A program made the position numbers and the translations under genes. The notes under the pieces are model-generated. The model did no database searches, had not been told where the DNA came from, and worked only from the letters and a program-made list of their open reading frames with translations. This document shows, in pieces, positions 1 through 8,299 of a stretch of 64,000 nucleotides of DNA. Position 1 is the first letter of the stretch, and the number at the start of each line of letters is the position of its first letter. The DNA comes from UBA940 sp031547885. Its GTDB lineage: Bacteria > Bacteroidota > Bacteroidia > Bacteroidales > Rikenellaceae. Location of the stretch: contig JAVBRO010000005.1 of assembly GCA_031547885.1 (NCBI GenBank), positions 1-64,000 of the forward strand, given 5' to 3'.

Positions 1-211
1 ATGACGCTTAACCCCGTAATGAATTGTGGCACGCGATCCGCAATAAAAGCAGTTTTTTGTTCATATATTTTCAAATGCGATAAATATATGAAATATAATT
101 ATTTACACACCATCTCACCATCCCTTTTGCGTATTAAGCCGGTTTTCTATATATTGGCAGTGAGTACGGCCTTCGGGATAGGTTTCATCCGCGAACGCAA
201 AGCGTAGGCGG
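1..211. other. Left-edge intergenic stretch, no supported gene
   Basis: An open frame of 68 codons runs from base 1, but its translation shows no family resemblance and the stretch is AT-rich with short T runs, as in other spacers here. It lies downstream of the leftward lipoprotein gene. The frame could be the tail of a gene that begins outside the window, but nothing supports that. Confidence 0.4.
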
Positions 212-646
212 CTATTCTGTTCCCAGATAGTAATCTATTATCTCGTCGGTGATGCTGAGGGTGTATTTCTCCATGTAGTCCGTCGAGAAATAATACCAGT
301 TCTCGCGCAGGCGGATGTCATCCGAAAGTTTGCGCCCGCCGACCCGTATTTCGAGCACCTTGGTGTCGTTCGCCGGAGGAAGCGGCGTGTAGTCGCTGTA
401 ACTGTCCATCGGCACATAATTCTCAGGGCATTTTTCACTGTCTGTGAAGATGTTGCGCTGGCGTCCCGGCTCCAGCGTGAACTCGATGGTCCCGTTGTTG
501 TCCGCTCCCTGCTCCGATACCCTGACGCTTATGGTCTGCGACGAGGCATTCTTGACGGTGAACGTGGTCGTGTATTTATATGCGCATCCCGAAAGGACGA
601 ACAGCGCAGCCGCTATAGGCAATCTTTTTATTATCGACAGTACCAT
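212..646 (-). CDS. Small predicted lipoprotein, function unknown
   Basis: The product of 144 residues begins with a basic n-region, a hydrophobic stretch and the lipobox LSGC (Cys at about residue 21), so it should be exported and lipid-anchored. The mature part looks like a compact beta-rich domain with alternating polar and hydrophobic residues (TTTFTVKNASSQTISVRVSE). It resembles the small Ig-like or immunoglobulin-fold lipoproteins common in Bacteroidota, but I do not recognise a named family. It lies just downstream of a second leftward gene for a small membrane protein and may share its transcript. No function is proposed. Confidence 0.75.
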   Translation of the reverse strand: MVLSIIKRLPIAAALFVLSGCAYKYTTTFTVKNASSQTISVRVSEQGADNNGTIEFTLEPGRQRNIFTDSEKCPENYVPMDSYSDYTPLPPANDTKVLEIRVGGRKLSDDIRLRENWYYFSTDYMEKYTLSITDEIIDYYLGTE

Positions 647-705
647 ATCAAATATATCCGGAGACTGTAGTCAGTCCCGGAACAGTAACGAAAACGCCGG
701 CGTGA

Positions 706-924
706 TTATTTTTTCGGTTCCGCGGGTTTTTCCTCTTTGCCCTTGCGGCAGTAGAGAGGGCTCGCCAACATCACGAGGCCGGCCACTATCAGGGTCCCGC
801 CAAGTCCCCAGCTGAATCCGTATGCGAAATCGGAGACGGTGAATCCGGGGATGAATTTGACAAGAAGAGCGAAGACCACTACGGCCGCTCCGACTATCAG
901 TACGATGTTGCGGAATTTTTTCAT
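706..924 (-). CDS. Small two-span inner-membrane protein
   Basis: The 72-residue product has two hydrophobic segments, roughly residues 5-25 (IVLIVGAAVVVFALL) and 38-55 (GLGGTLIVAGLVMLA), and a charged tail rich in Lys and Glu. An in-frame ATG at 942 would add six residues. However, a leftward TAnnTTTG element (TATTTTTG, 942..949) would put the transcription start near 936, so I chose the ATG at 924. Function unknown; many Bacteroidota genomes carry similar tiny membrane proteins. Confidence 0.6.
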   Translation of the reverse strand: MKKFRNIVLIVGAAVVVFALLVKFIPGFTVSDFAYGFSWGLGGTLIVAGLVMLASPLYCRKGKEEKPAEPKK

Positions 925-941
925 GATTGTCAATGTTTTCA

Positions 942-949
942 CAAAAATA
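942..949 (-). promoter_or_regulatory. Candidate -7 element for the small membrane protein gene
   Basis: Read leftward the sequence is TATTTTTG, matching TAnnTTTG of Bacteroidota housekeeping promoters. I see no clear -33 TTTG. It lies 18 nt upstream of the chosen start codon. Confidence 0.35.
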
Positions 950-1072
950 GTAAAAAAACATTAAAAAACGGAAACCGGCGAAAGATACTACAAAGGGCCT
1001 GCGTTTCGTTTCCCTATAAAGTATGGCTGGAAAAAACTGTGGTTCCCATGTCGGAATTCAGATATTAATGCC

Positions 1073-1080
1073 TAGATTTG
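1073..1080 (+). promoter_or_regulatory. Candidate -7 element for the nuclease gene
   Basis: TAGATTTG fits TAnnTTTG and lies 16 nt before the nuclease start codon. The -33 box is not evident, so the call is tentative. Confidence 0.35.
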
Positions 1081-1096
1081 TTAAATTTTTAATGTA

Positions 1097-2911
1097 ATGG
1101 GATTCTTCAGGAAATACGTTCTGCTGCTGGCGCTGCCGCTTGCGTTCCTCGCAGGCTGCAGTGACGATACAGATCCGGCAGGGCCGTATACATTTACATG
1201 GACCGAGGTTCGGACGAACGGCACCACGGCGGTGGTCAGGGCTTTCTACACGATCGACGTTACGCCCGACCCGACCGAGGAAGCAGGGATACTTTATACG
1301 CAGAAGGGAGGCCCGGAAGTTGTCGAGGTCAAGGCTTTGGAACGGTCGGGAGTCAGTTTCACGACGGTTGTCTCCGGCCTTAAACCGAATACCGAATATA
1401 CCCTCTCCGCCTATGTCAAAACTGCCGGCGGCACGAAATACATCAGTTCTTCCCAGCGGACGGTCAAAACGAGCGAAGATTCCGGCGAACTGGATGCCGA
1501 CGTCGAGATGTCGGCTCCGAGCGCTGTTTCCCAGAACGGCGCCGGCCTCAATGCATATTATATCATAAGGGGGAGCGGCAATCAACCCTCTTCGGCCGGA
1601 TTCAAATACCGCAAGGATGGGGATGCGTCCTGGAACGAGGTAACATGCCAGTCGGCGGCAAATCCATTGCATTACACCCTCGAGGGACTCGAGATCGGAA
1701 CTAAATATTACGCCACGGCGTGGATAGTAGTAGACGGGACCAGGTTCGACAGCAGCCAGGGCAGCGCCGTCTCTTTTACTACATGGGGCGATTTCCATGT
1801 CGGGGTGCAGATGTCGGGCGTTACTGGCGTTACGGAGACGGGCGCCACGTTCAATGCAGACTACACCGTGATCGGCAGCGCAGTTCCGGTATCTTCCGCA
1901 GGTTTCAGATACCGCAAAGAGGGCAGTTCGTCGTGGACGTCCGTCACATCTTCATCCAACGGCACGTCGTTCAAATATACGGTGTCGGGTCTTACATCCG
2001 ATACGAAATATTACGTGACCTCATGGGTGGATCACGACGGCACGCGCTATGAAAGTTCAGCGGACGAAGCCTCGGAATTCACAACCGGGTCCGGCGGATC
2101 GGTGGTGCCTGCCGGGGGATGGGCCGAACTGCCCGTAATGAAAGATATAGACTACGTGATTTATAACACGAGCTATTTTACCCATAATGGTAAGAAGATA
2201 CGGAACTACACCATTTGCTACGACACAAAAGAGTATGTCGCATACTGGGCGGCCTATCCGATGCATGCTTTCTACACGACTAAGGGTACGTCGAGGACCG
2301 ATAAATGGCAATATAATCCTACCATTTCAGAAAATCTGCAGCCGAATCTGAGCGGAGGCTACAGCGTAGGCAGTTATTCACGAGGACATCAGGTGGGCTC
2401 CTCGGACAGACTCGTTTCCAAAGCCGCGAACTATCAGACCTTCTACTATACCAATATGCTGCCTCAAAAGCAGGTTTTCAACGGAGGTATATGGAACCAC
2501 CTTGAGAGGTTGATACAGACCGCGGAGAACGGAAACAAGGGGGGATGGCTCTGTACCGACACCCTTTATGTTGTTACCGGAGGTGCCTTTATCGGCAATT
2601 ACAACTATACAAAGGACAATCCGAGTGTGAAAAGCGTGGCGATCCCGACGCATTTTTACAAAGTGCTTGTCCGCTCCAAAACCGGCACAACGGGAAAGGC
2701 CATAACAGAACTGGACGAGAGCCAGATACAATGTATGGGTTTCTGGTTTTCGCACGATGCGTCCTATGCGACCGACTCAAAGATAACGTCGTCTTACATG
2801 TGCAGTATTAAAGATATCGAGGAGAAGACGGGATTTACGTTTTTCCCTTTCCTCTCGGACGCTAAGAAAAGTACCAAGACCGTTTCGGATTGGCCTGTAA
2901 ATATCAAGTAG
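1097..2911 (+). CDS. Surface/periplasmic lipoprotein DNA/RNA non-specific endonuclease with FnIII-like repeats
   Basis: The 604-residue product starts with a signal peptide ending in the lipobox FLAGC (Cys about 21). Three fibronectin-III-like modules follow (about residues 30-125, 135-230, 235-330), two of them closely related around AGFKYRK/AGFRYRK and the YYxTxWxxxDGTR strand. The C-terminal 260 residues are a NUC1-type beta-beta-alpha metal nuclease. The signature is YSRGHQVGSSDR at about residues 427-438, with the general-base His at 431 and a later metal-site stretch NGGIWNHLE. The first residue of the classic DRGH box is Ser here, a substitution I believe occurs in related family members. 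Likely role: extracellular degradation of nucleic acids for nutrition, biofilm or host-DNA release. The next gene starts two bases after the stop and is probably cotranscribed. Confidence 0.88.
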   Translation: MGFFRKYVLLLALPLAFLAGCSDDTDPAGPYTFTWTEVRTNGTTAVVRAFYTIDVTPDPTEEAGILYTQKGGPEVVEVKALERSGVSFTTVVSGLKPNTEYTLSAYVKTAGGTKYISSSQRTVKTSEDSGELDADVEMSAPSAVSQNGAGLNAYYIIRGSGNQPSSAGFKYRKDGDASWNEVTCQSAANPLHYTLEGLEIGTKYYATAWIVVDGTRFDSSQGSAVSFTTWGDFHVGVQMSGVTGVTETGATFNADYTVIGSAVPVSSAGFRYRKEGSSSWTSVTSSSNGTSFKYTVSGLTSDTKYYVTSWVDHDGTRYESSADEASEFTTGSGGSVVPAGGWAELPVMKDIDYVIYNTSYFTHNGKKIRNYTICYDTKEYVAYWAAYPMHAFYTTKGTSRTDKWQYNPTISENLQPNLSGGYSVGSYSRGHQVGSSDRLVSKAANYQTFYYTNMLPQKQVFNGGIWNHLERLIQTAENGNKGGWLCTDTLYVVTGGAFIGNYNYTKDNPSVKSVAIPTHFYKVLVRSKTGTTGKAITELDESQIQCMGFWFSHDASYATDSKITSSYMCSIKDIEEKTGFTFFPFLSDAKKSTKTVSDWPVNIK

Positions 2912-2912
2912 T

Positions 2913-3821
2913 GTGAAACTTTCGCTTGTCATATCGACTTACAACCGGGGACCGCAGCTGATGCGGACGCTCGAATCCGTCGCACGGCAGACCCTTCCCG
3001 CCGCAGACTGGGAACTGGTCGTGGTCGATAACAACAGCAGGGACGATACTCAGGGCTTGTTTGCGGGTTTTGCCGCGGCGCATCCCGCGCTCGATGCCCG
3101 CATAGTGAAGGAGACGCAGCAGGGACTTTCGCACGCCCGCAACCGGGGCATCGCCGAGTCGGCGGCTCCGGTGATCGTGATGATCGACGACGACGAGGAG
3201 ATAAACGAGGGCTTCCTGGGGGCCTACGATGCGTTTTTCGGGAGCCGCCCCAACGTCGAGGCCGCAGGCGGAAAAATGGTGGCGTGTTATGAGGATAAGC
3301 GTCCTGAATGGATGTCCCGCTATACCGAGGCCCTGGCCGCCAGCACGATAGACATGGGGCGCAGGATCATCCCGTTCCGCGGGGGTCGTTATCCGATAGG
3401 CGGCAACATGGCTTTCCGGCGAGGGGTTTTCGAAAAATACGGCACGTTTGACACAGAACTCGGCCGCAAGGGCGACCTGCTTATAGGCGGCGAGGAGAAG
3501 GATATGTTCAGCCGCATCGCGCAGGACGGCGGCCGGATATATTATGTTCCGGGAGCCGTGGCCGACCACATCATACCGCCTGAGAGGGTCACCAAGGCCC
3601 GTTTCTGCAAACAGGCGCGTATGTGTGGCGTCAGCGAACGCATCCGCACGAAACAGATCTCCGGATGGGCTTATTTCAAGGCTCTCGTCGCCGAGGGTGC
3701 GAAATGGGGTGCGACACTCTGCATATACCTGTGGTTTGTGCTATGTCAGCAGCCGCTGAAAGCCCACTACCTGATGATCATGCGGCGCAGCATCACCGCC
3801 GGACTCATTAATGGTAAATGA
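2913..3821 (+). CDS. Family 2 glycosyltransferase
   Basis: The 302-residue product opens directly with the GT-A nucleotide-sugar fold (KLSLVISTYNRGPQLMRTLESV) and has the metal-binding acidic cluster MIDDDEE at about residues 90-96. A later stretch, GGNMAFRR...GGEEKDMFSR, fits the acceptor and catalytic region of GT2 enzymes. The C-terminal 60 residues contain a hydrophobic segment (LCIYLWFVLCQQ) that may anchor it to the inner membrane. The start is a GTG two bases after the nuclease stop, so it probably depends on translational coupling. It converges on a second GT2 gene, and the two share a terminator hairpin. It probably adds a sugar to a surface glycan; donor and acceptor are unknown. 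Confidence 0.85.
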   Translation: MKLSLVISTYNRGPQLMRTLESVARQTLPAADWELVVVDNNSRDDTQGLFAGFAAAHPALDARIVKETQQGLSHARNRGIAESAAPVIVMIDDDEEINEGFLGAYDAFFGSRPNVEAAGGKMVACYEDKRPEWMSRYTEALAASTIDMGRRIIPFRGGRYPIGGNMAFRRGVFEKYGTFDTELGRKGDLLIGGEEKDMFSRIAQDGGRIYYVPGAVADHIIPPERVTKARFCKQARMCGVSERIRTKQISGWAYFKALVAEGAKWGATLCIYLWFVLCQQPLKAHYLMIMRRSITAGLINGK

Positions 3822-3855
3822 AGAATCGTAATTCGTAATTTGAAATTTGTAATTG

Positions 3856-3882
3856 AAAAGGACTCTGTCAGAGTCCTTTTTT
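3856..3882. terminator. Bidirectional terminator between convergent glycosyltransferase genes
   Basis: A perfect 11-bp stem (AAAAGGACTCT / AGAGTCCTTTT) encloses a 3-nt loop, with A-rich and T-rich flanks, so it can work on both strands. It overlaps the stop codon of the leftward gene. Confidence 0.75.
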
Positions 3883-4791
3883 CGATATCGTCCACGCGAG
3901 GCGGCCGTAGGCGTTGTTCACGGCCGGACGCCACGCGGCGGGCAGGCGGTTCAGAAGCCGCAGCCTGCGCCACAAACGCCTGCTCCTGCGGTTCCACGCA
4001 AAATCCGACTCGGCTCTGCGGCCCTCTTCGGTTCCTCCCCTCACTGTCGCGGTTATGGCCTTGCCGAGCTCCACACGCGCAACGTATTCGTCCAGCACAG
4101 AGCTGCCCGCGCCTAAAAAATCGCGGAAAGAGTATACCGTCTGTTCGGGGGTGTAGATTGCCGACGAACGGTTCGAAGACGCGGTGTGTACGCGCACAAG
4201 CCTCTCCGGCGTGAAACAAACGGGGTGGGAGAGGGCGATCTTCGTCCACATGTACTGGTCTTCGCCCAGCTTCATCCCTTCGGGGAATCCGCCGGCCTCT
4301 TTTATGACACTCGCCGGGATCACCGACGACGACCCCGAGGCGATATAGAGCGACATCGCCTGTTCGAAATAATTTTCGACTATCCCCTCTTCAGGGGGCT
4401 GGGCCGCCGGATATGACTTACCGCCGCGTACTATGTCGAATCCGGAGCAGTAGAGGCCGCATCCGGGAAATTTTACGATTAGTTCGTCGATCTTTTCAAG
4501 GAACCGCGGCTCCCACTCGTCGTCGGCGTCCAGGAAAGCGTAATAATCGCCTGTCGCTTCGGCCATTCCGCGGTTGCGGGCGGCTGAAACCCCGGCGTTT
4601 GACTGCCTTACGAGTTTGACAATCGGCGAGGCGGTCATCTCGACCACGGCGGCGCTTCCGTCTGTCGAGCCGTCGTCGACAACGATGATCTCGACAGGGG
4701 TGCAGGTCTGACCGAGGACCGACCGCAGGGCCCGCCCGATCTCCGCCTCTTTGTTATAGAGGGGTATTATGACAGATAGCTTAACGTTCAT
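3868..4791 (-). CDS. Family 2 glycosyltransferase
   Basis: The 307-residue product begins MNVKLSVIIPLYNKEAEIG and carries the GT-A hallmarks: IIVVDDGSTDGS at about residues 33-44 and the metal site FLDADDEWEP at about 85-94. An upstream in-frame ATG would add 19 unlike residues, so the start at 4791 is preferred. That start overlaps the upstream Stealth gene by 11 bp, indicating translational coupling. Together they form a short leftward surface-polysaccharide operon. The C-terminus is helical and very Arg-rich. Sugar specificity cannot be read from sequence. Confidence 0.85.
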   Translation of the reverse strand: MNVKLSVIIPLYNKEAEIGRALRSVLGQTCTPVEIIVVDDGSTDGSAAVVEMTASPIVKLVRQSNAGVSAARNRGMAEATGDYYAFLDADDEWEPRFLEKIDELIVKFPGCGLYCSGFDIVRGGKSYPAAQPPEEGIVENYFEQAMSLYIASGSSSVIPASVIKEAGGFPEGMKLGEDQYMWTKIALSHPVCFTPERLVRVHTASSNRSSAIYTPEQTVYSFRDFLGAGSSVLDEYVARVELGKAITATVRGGTEEGRRAESDFAWNRRSRRLWRRLRLLNRLPAAWRPAVNNAYGRLAWTISKKGL

Positions 4792-5800
4792 AACTGCTTT
4801 TGTCGGGCAGGATGCTTTCCAGCGCCGCCGCAAGCCGGCCGCGCACACCCTCGAAATCTTTCAGATGCGGGGAGTCGTTGAGGCATATCATGGCATACCG
4901 CTGTGCGCGGATATATTCTTCTATCTCGCCGATGCGGCTTTCGCACAGGCTGTCGAGCCGCGCGTCTTTGAAAGACACCGGCGAAAACTCTCCCGTTGCC
5001 AACTGCTCGTAGCGCATAAGCCAGTGGTTCACCCCGAAAGGCGACCGGAAACGCATCCGGCACGCGGCGTCCAGAACGGCCGATTCTTCCTCCCACAGCT
5101 TCACGAAACTCTCTTTGAGATACGGTTGCGGCATATGCGTGTCGGCCAGTCCGGCGAACTCTTTCCATACGGAGAGGTCGATCGTTTTCAGGATATTGGC
5201 GAGGCCGTATTTGGGCGAGTACCATTTCCAGCGGTTTTCGCTCATCGCGGTGCGGCGGTCGTGGCGGCGGTTAAGGATCTCGACCATGTTCAGCACGGCG
5301 TGGCTGATGCTCGAACCGGCGATCAGCGACAGGCGCGCCATGTCGCACGGCAGCCCGTCCCTGAAAAAACGCTCCTCGGGCACCGGGCGGCACAGGAACA
5401 TATCGTCGTTCCACATGATAAAGCGGTCGGCGAGGCCATCTATGCGGTGGGCGTTGAGTTCAATGGGGCGCGACGCGAAGGTCGGCAGGTATTCGGCGGG
5501 GATGTAATCGGTGTGGCGGACGATGTGGAGTTTTGGGTTCGAGGTGTCGAGCCACTGCGGCAGGTGCCCCCATGTCACGAAATGGATTTTCCGCACCCAC
5601 GGGGCGAATTGCTCGACTCCACGAAAAAAATACGGCAGGGTACCCCAATCCCGGTAACGGATCACTGAGGCGTTCTCATCTCCACCGGTAGCTACAATGG
5701 CATCGATTCCATCTTGGAAAGCCTGTTTCGCCGCCTGCCACCCGAGGTCGCTGCCGTCCACCCACGGGATTACTATGTCTATATCAGAGTTATGAGTCAT
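4781..5800 (-). CDS. Stealth-family capsular polysaccharide phosphotransferase
   Basis: The 339-residue product has the conserved Stealth regions in order. CR1 is at the N-terminus (IDIVIPWVDGSDLGW, residues 7-21). CR2 is the long central block with YRDWGTLPYFFRGVE, KIHFVTWGHLPQWLD and FIMWNDDMFLCRP. CR3/CR4-like residues follow (KWYSPKYGLANILK). Enzymes of this family move a hexose-1-phosphate from a UDP-sugar to a glycan, as in meningococcal capsule polymerases, making phosphodiester-linked sugars. It is the first gene of a two-gene operon with the GT2. The pairing suggests a phosphosugar-decorated surface glycan. No export genes lie nearby. Confidence 0.87.
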   Translation of the reverse strand: MTHNSDIDIVIPWVDGSDLGWQAAKQAFQDGIDAIVATGGDENASVIRYRDWGTLPYFFRGVEQFAPWVRKIHFVTWGHLPQWLDTSNPKLHIVRHTDYIPAEYLPTFASRPIELNAHRIDGLADRFIMWNDDMFLCRPVPEERFFRDGLPCDMARLSLIAGSSISHAVLNMVEILNRRHDRRTAMSENRWKWYSPKYGLANILKTIDLSVWKEFAGLADTHMPQPYLKESFVKLWEEESAVLDAACRMRFRSPFGVNHWLMRYEQLATGEFSPVSFKDARLDSLCESRIGEIEEYIRAQRYAMICLNDSPHLKDFEGVRGRLAAALESILPDKSSYER

Positions 5801-5805
5801 AAATC

Positions 5806-5930
5806 ATGAATTTTTATGAAAGATAAAAAATGAAAAATGAAAGATTGCGGTGTGCTTCGCACGTTTTTTACACGGCCTCAGGGCCGTGATTCTTCTTTCA
5901 TCTTTCATCTTTCATTCCAAAGCTTTAGAG
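5806..5930. repeat. Spacer with short-word inverted arms and GC hairpins
   Basis: The spacer has a left arm of AAATGAAAGA-type words and a right arm that is its inverse (CTTTCATCTTTCAT). Between them are two compact hairpins, one around GTGTGCTTCGCAC and one CACGGCCTCAGGGCCGTG. The arrangement recurs with other words at 12799..12870 and 18023..18183. It may terminate transcription from the HAD gene. Confidence 0.5.
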
Positions 5931-6698
5931 CATTTTAAAATGCTCTAAAGCTTTGGTGATTCCGTCGTCGTCGACCGAAGCCGTAATGTAATCGGCCTCG
6001 GCCTGCACCTCAGGGCCCGCGTTTCCCATCGCTATGCCGATGCCTGCGCCCCGGATCATGCTTATGTCGTTGCCTCCGTCGCCGAAAGCCATCGTCTCTT
6101 CGCGCGAAATGCCGAAACGCTCCAGTATTTTTTCAATGCCGTGCCACTTGTCAGTTCCGCGTGGGATTATATCCGTGAAACTGCTCGTCCAGCGCGTGGC
6201 GTGGCAGTTCGGCAGGTATTTCATCGCTTCCGCCTCGTCCTTCTCCCTGAAAAATCCCATCATCTGGAATATCTCCATGCCGCTCAGTTTATCCAGCGAC
6301 GCCTTTTCGGGCAGGTCCAGGTCGACCAGCCGCAGCATCCTGTGGACCCTCTCGTCAGCGTCGTTCACCCACATCCCGTTCGCGGCGACGAATATAAAAG
6401 GGTAGAACGTCCCCTCTTTCAGCCTCTCCACGAGCGACGATACGTCCCCCGGGTCGATAGCTTTTTTGTAGACCACTTCGCCGTTGAGGGTGCAGTACGA
6501 ACCGTTCAGCGTCACGAATCCGTCTGGCTTCCAGCCGCCGAGGCTTTTGAGCTGAGAAACGTGGCGGCCCGTCGCGATGAAGAGCAGGATGCCTTTCTCC
6601 CGCAGCCTGTCCAGCGCACGCCTTGTTTTTTCGGGCATGCGGTGGGTCTCGAAACTCACCAGCGTGCCGTCTATATCGAAAAATATCGCTTTTATCAT
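5925..6698 (-). CDS. HAD superfamily (Cof/IIB type) sugar-phosphate phosphatase
   Basis: The 257-residue product has the nucleophile motif FFDIDGTLVS (Asp8, Asp10), motif II in LFIATGR, motif III Lys in the RGTDKWHGIE region and motif IV FGDGGNDISMI near residue 205. The insertion between motifs II and III is the C2B cap typical of Cof-type enzymes such as YidA. These cytosolic enzymes hydrolyse sugar phosphates, flavin or pyridoxal phosphates with broad specificity. The length is normal. It is separated from its neighbours by repeat-rich spacers and looks monocistronic. The exact substrate is unknown. Confidence 0.88.
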   Translation of the reverse strand: MIKAIFFDIDGTLVSFETHRMPEKTRRALDRLREKGILLFIATGRHVSQLKSLGGWKPDGFVTLNGSYCTLNGEVVYKKAIDPGDVSSLVERLKEGTFYPFIFVAANGMWVNDADERVHRMLRLVDLDLPEKASLDKLSGMEIFQMMGFFREKDEAEAMKYLPNCHATRWTSSFTDIIPRGTDKWHGIEKILERFGISREETMAFGDGGNDISMIRGAGIGIAMGNAGPEVQAEADYITASVDDDGITKALEHFKML

Positions 6699-6753
6699 TA
6701 TTGACCGCTAATATACAAAATTTATTGGTCGGAGTGCTGGTGGCGATTGAATT

Positions 6754-6934
6754 GTCATTCCGAGCGAGTGCGATGTCAGAGGTTCTTAAGGGATTAAAGT
6801 TGCTATCGCACGACGAGGAAACTACGAGATAGTCCTTAGTGCTAAAGCGAGTTTATATAAGGTAGATCCCTCGTCAGCGGATGTCAAATTGTATTTCCCG
6901 GTAATCTTACTTGATCCGCCTCGCTCGGGATGAC
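6754..6934 (+). repeat. Family 1 palindromic repeat, copy A (181 bp)
   Basis: Outer inverted ends are GTCATTCCGAGCGAG and CTCGCTCGGGATGAC. Nested inside are GACGAGGAAACTAC and GTAGATCCCTCGTC, again inverted. Copies B, C and D have the same plan and nearly the same length. No coding capacity was recognised, so it looks like a MITE-like or BIME-like mobile repeat. Confidence 0.8.
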
Positions 6935-6948
6935 CATGACGTACCACA

Positions 6949-6984
6949 TCATTGGACAAGAAGGTTGCACCCGCGGATATCGCT
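6949..6984 (-). pseudogene. Relic of a second LuxE-like gene 3' end
   Basis: Read leftward this stretch encodes SDIRGCNLLVQ and a stop, the same eleven residues that end the intact LuxE-like gene 88 bp away, but in another frame. The two copies differ at synonymous third positions (GAT/GAC, GTC/GTG, CAA/CAG) and by one Leu codon change, with no amino-acid change. That pattern suggests both once encoded protein. It is probably the remains of a tandem paralogue largely deleted next to repeat A. Confidence 0.45.
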
Positions 6985-7036
6985 GCCGGAACGCCGGCGG
7001 CGATTAGCTGCAACCGTGTTAGCCCGCTGTCCGTTT

Positions 7037-7999
7037 TTACTGCACCAAAAGGTTGCACCCGCGGATGTCGCTCTTGGCGGCGCGGCCGTCGACCGTGAAA
7101 CTGCCGTCCGCAGAGACCGTTCCGATATCCTGCGTCTGGATGAACGCGCAGGAGTTGATATTTGCAAGGTCGGTGATGTTGATCCCGCCGCGTCCCGTCG
7201 CCCGTACGTCGAAAGGATCGCCCAGGTCGCGCACCGAAACCTTCATCCACGGCGGTGTGCGGAAAACGCCCTGTCCCGCCGAGTAGGCCTGCGACATCAG
7301 TTCCGCCATGCCGTACTCCGAATGTATCTCCTGCATGCCGAAAGCCCTGCACAACACTTCGTGCATTTTCCCTTTCGGCATCTCCTCGCGCCGTCCTTTC
7401 ATTCCGCCTGTTTCCATAACGACCGTTCCCTGCGGAAGTTTTTCGCCCCTTTCTGCAAGGTCCAGCAGGGCATAGCTCACGCCTAAAAGTATCTTTTTCC
7501 CGCAGTCCACTGCTATATCGAACATCAGTTTGTCGTGGTCGTAGAGGTAGAAACCGCCGCCACAGCCCTGATGCATCAGGCCATCCGCCATCCGCACGAG
7601 CGACGAACCCTCGCGCTCGAGGTATGACGGCAACAGGGCGTAGATGCTCCACTCCGCGGCCGGCCCGTAGAACAGTTCGAACGCGCGGGTGTAGGTCTTT
7701 TCGTAATCCGCGACCCGTGCGACGTAATGTTTCGATTCACCACTGCCATCCGTGCTGCTGCTCGTGAAGAGTGTTTCGGGTTCCTCCGCGCCGCAGTAGA
7801 CGCGATGCGTTTTGAACAGCTCGATAGGCAGGAAAGGAATTTCGGCCGCATTCTTCACGGCTCCGGGTTCGATTCCGACAGCTTGTAAATAGTCGCGGTA
7901 GGGCGGGCAATGCCGTGCCTGAAAACGAAAAATCTCCATCGCCGCGTTCTCGAATTCGTCGGATCCGTAGATTCTCAATATGTCGTCGATGTTAGCCAA
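7037..7999 (-). CDS. LuxE-like acyl-protein synthetase
   Basis: The 320-residue product belongs to the LuxE/acyl-protein synthetase family in the AMP-forming ligase superfamily. The phosphate-binding stretch is FTSSSTDGSGESKHY (about residues 78-92). Conserved elements LPSYLEREGSSLVRM, METGGMKGRREE and the SEYGMAELMSQAYS motif (about 222-235) follow, and the protein ends with DIRGCNLL. In luminous bacteria LuxE activates fatty acid as an acyl-AMP and transfers it to a Cys. In Bacteroidota the homologues sit in surface-glycan or aryl/fatty-acid clusters with unknown acceptors. Here it is a lone leftward gene flanked by family 1 repeats on both sides. The length is slightly shorter than LuxE (about 370). 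Confidence 0.82.
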   Translation of the reverse strand: MANIDDILRIYGSDEFENAAMEIFRFQARHCPPYRDYLQAVGIEPGAVKNAAEIPFLPIELFKTHRVYCGAEEPETLFTSSSTDGSGESKHYVARVADYEKTYTRAFELFYGPAAEWSIYALLPSYLEREGSSLVRMADGLMHQGCGGGFYLYDHDKLMFDIAVDCGKKILLGVSYALLDLAERGEKLPQGTVVMETGGMKGRREEMPKGKMHEVLCRAFGMQEIHSEYGMAELMSQAYSAGQGVFRTPPWMKVSVRDLGDPFDVRATGRGGINITDLANINSCAFIQTQDIGTVSADGSFTVDGRAAKSDIRGCNLLVQ

Positions 8000-8299
8000 G
8001 AGTTTTGGATTAGAGTTGAGTTCACTCTATAAACCGCCGTCGGCGTTCCGACCGGTGTGGAGATTTTCAGTATGTCATCTATCGTTAACAAATGAATCAA
8101 TGCTAAAATGTCATTCCGAGCGAGGGCGATTTAAAGAGCTTGACGCGGGAGTGAATGCGCTATCGCACGACGAGGAAACTACAAAATAAATCTTACGATC
8201 GAGCGGATATATTGTAAGGTAGATTCCTCGTCGCCGGACTTTTCCTTGATCTGTTTCCGAGCCACTCTGTTCCGGCTCGCTCGGAATGACGCTATCGCT
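8000..8299. other. Gene-free interval holding family 1 repeat B
   Basis: The 300-bp spacer between two leftward genes consists mostly of the 181-bp repeat B. The 110 bp beside the LuxE-like start contain a short dyad CCAAGAGTTTTGG that could be regulatory. No gene is seen. Confidence 0.6.
8110..8290 (+). repeat. Family 1 palindromic repeat, copy B (181 bp)
   Basis: It has the same outer ends as copy A and the internal CTATCGCACGACGAGG and CCTCGTCG boxes. The left half matches copy A closely; the right half differs. It has the same orientation and length as copy A and ends ten bases from the trxB stop codon. Confidence 0.8.

Larger units (their letters stand above)
6699..7036. other. Gene-free interval holding family 1 repeat A and a luxE-like 3' relic
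   Basis: This 338-bp interval between two leftward genes contains a 181-bp family 1 repeat and, 15 bp further on, a 36-bp relic of a gene 3' end. The remainder shows no open frame with family resemblance. Confidence 0.7.

Noticed and set aside
1..207. Open frame of 68 codons at the left edge
   Set aside because: No family resemblance, AT-rich, no start context; it probably belongs to a spacer.
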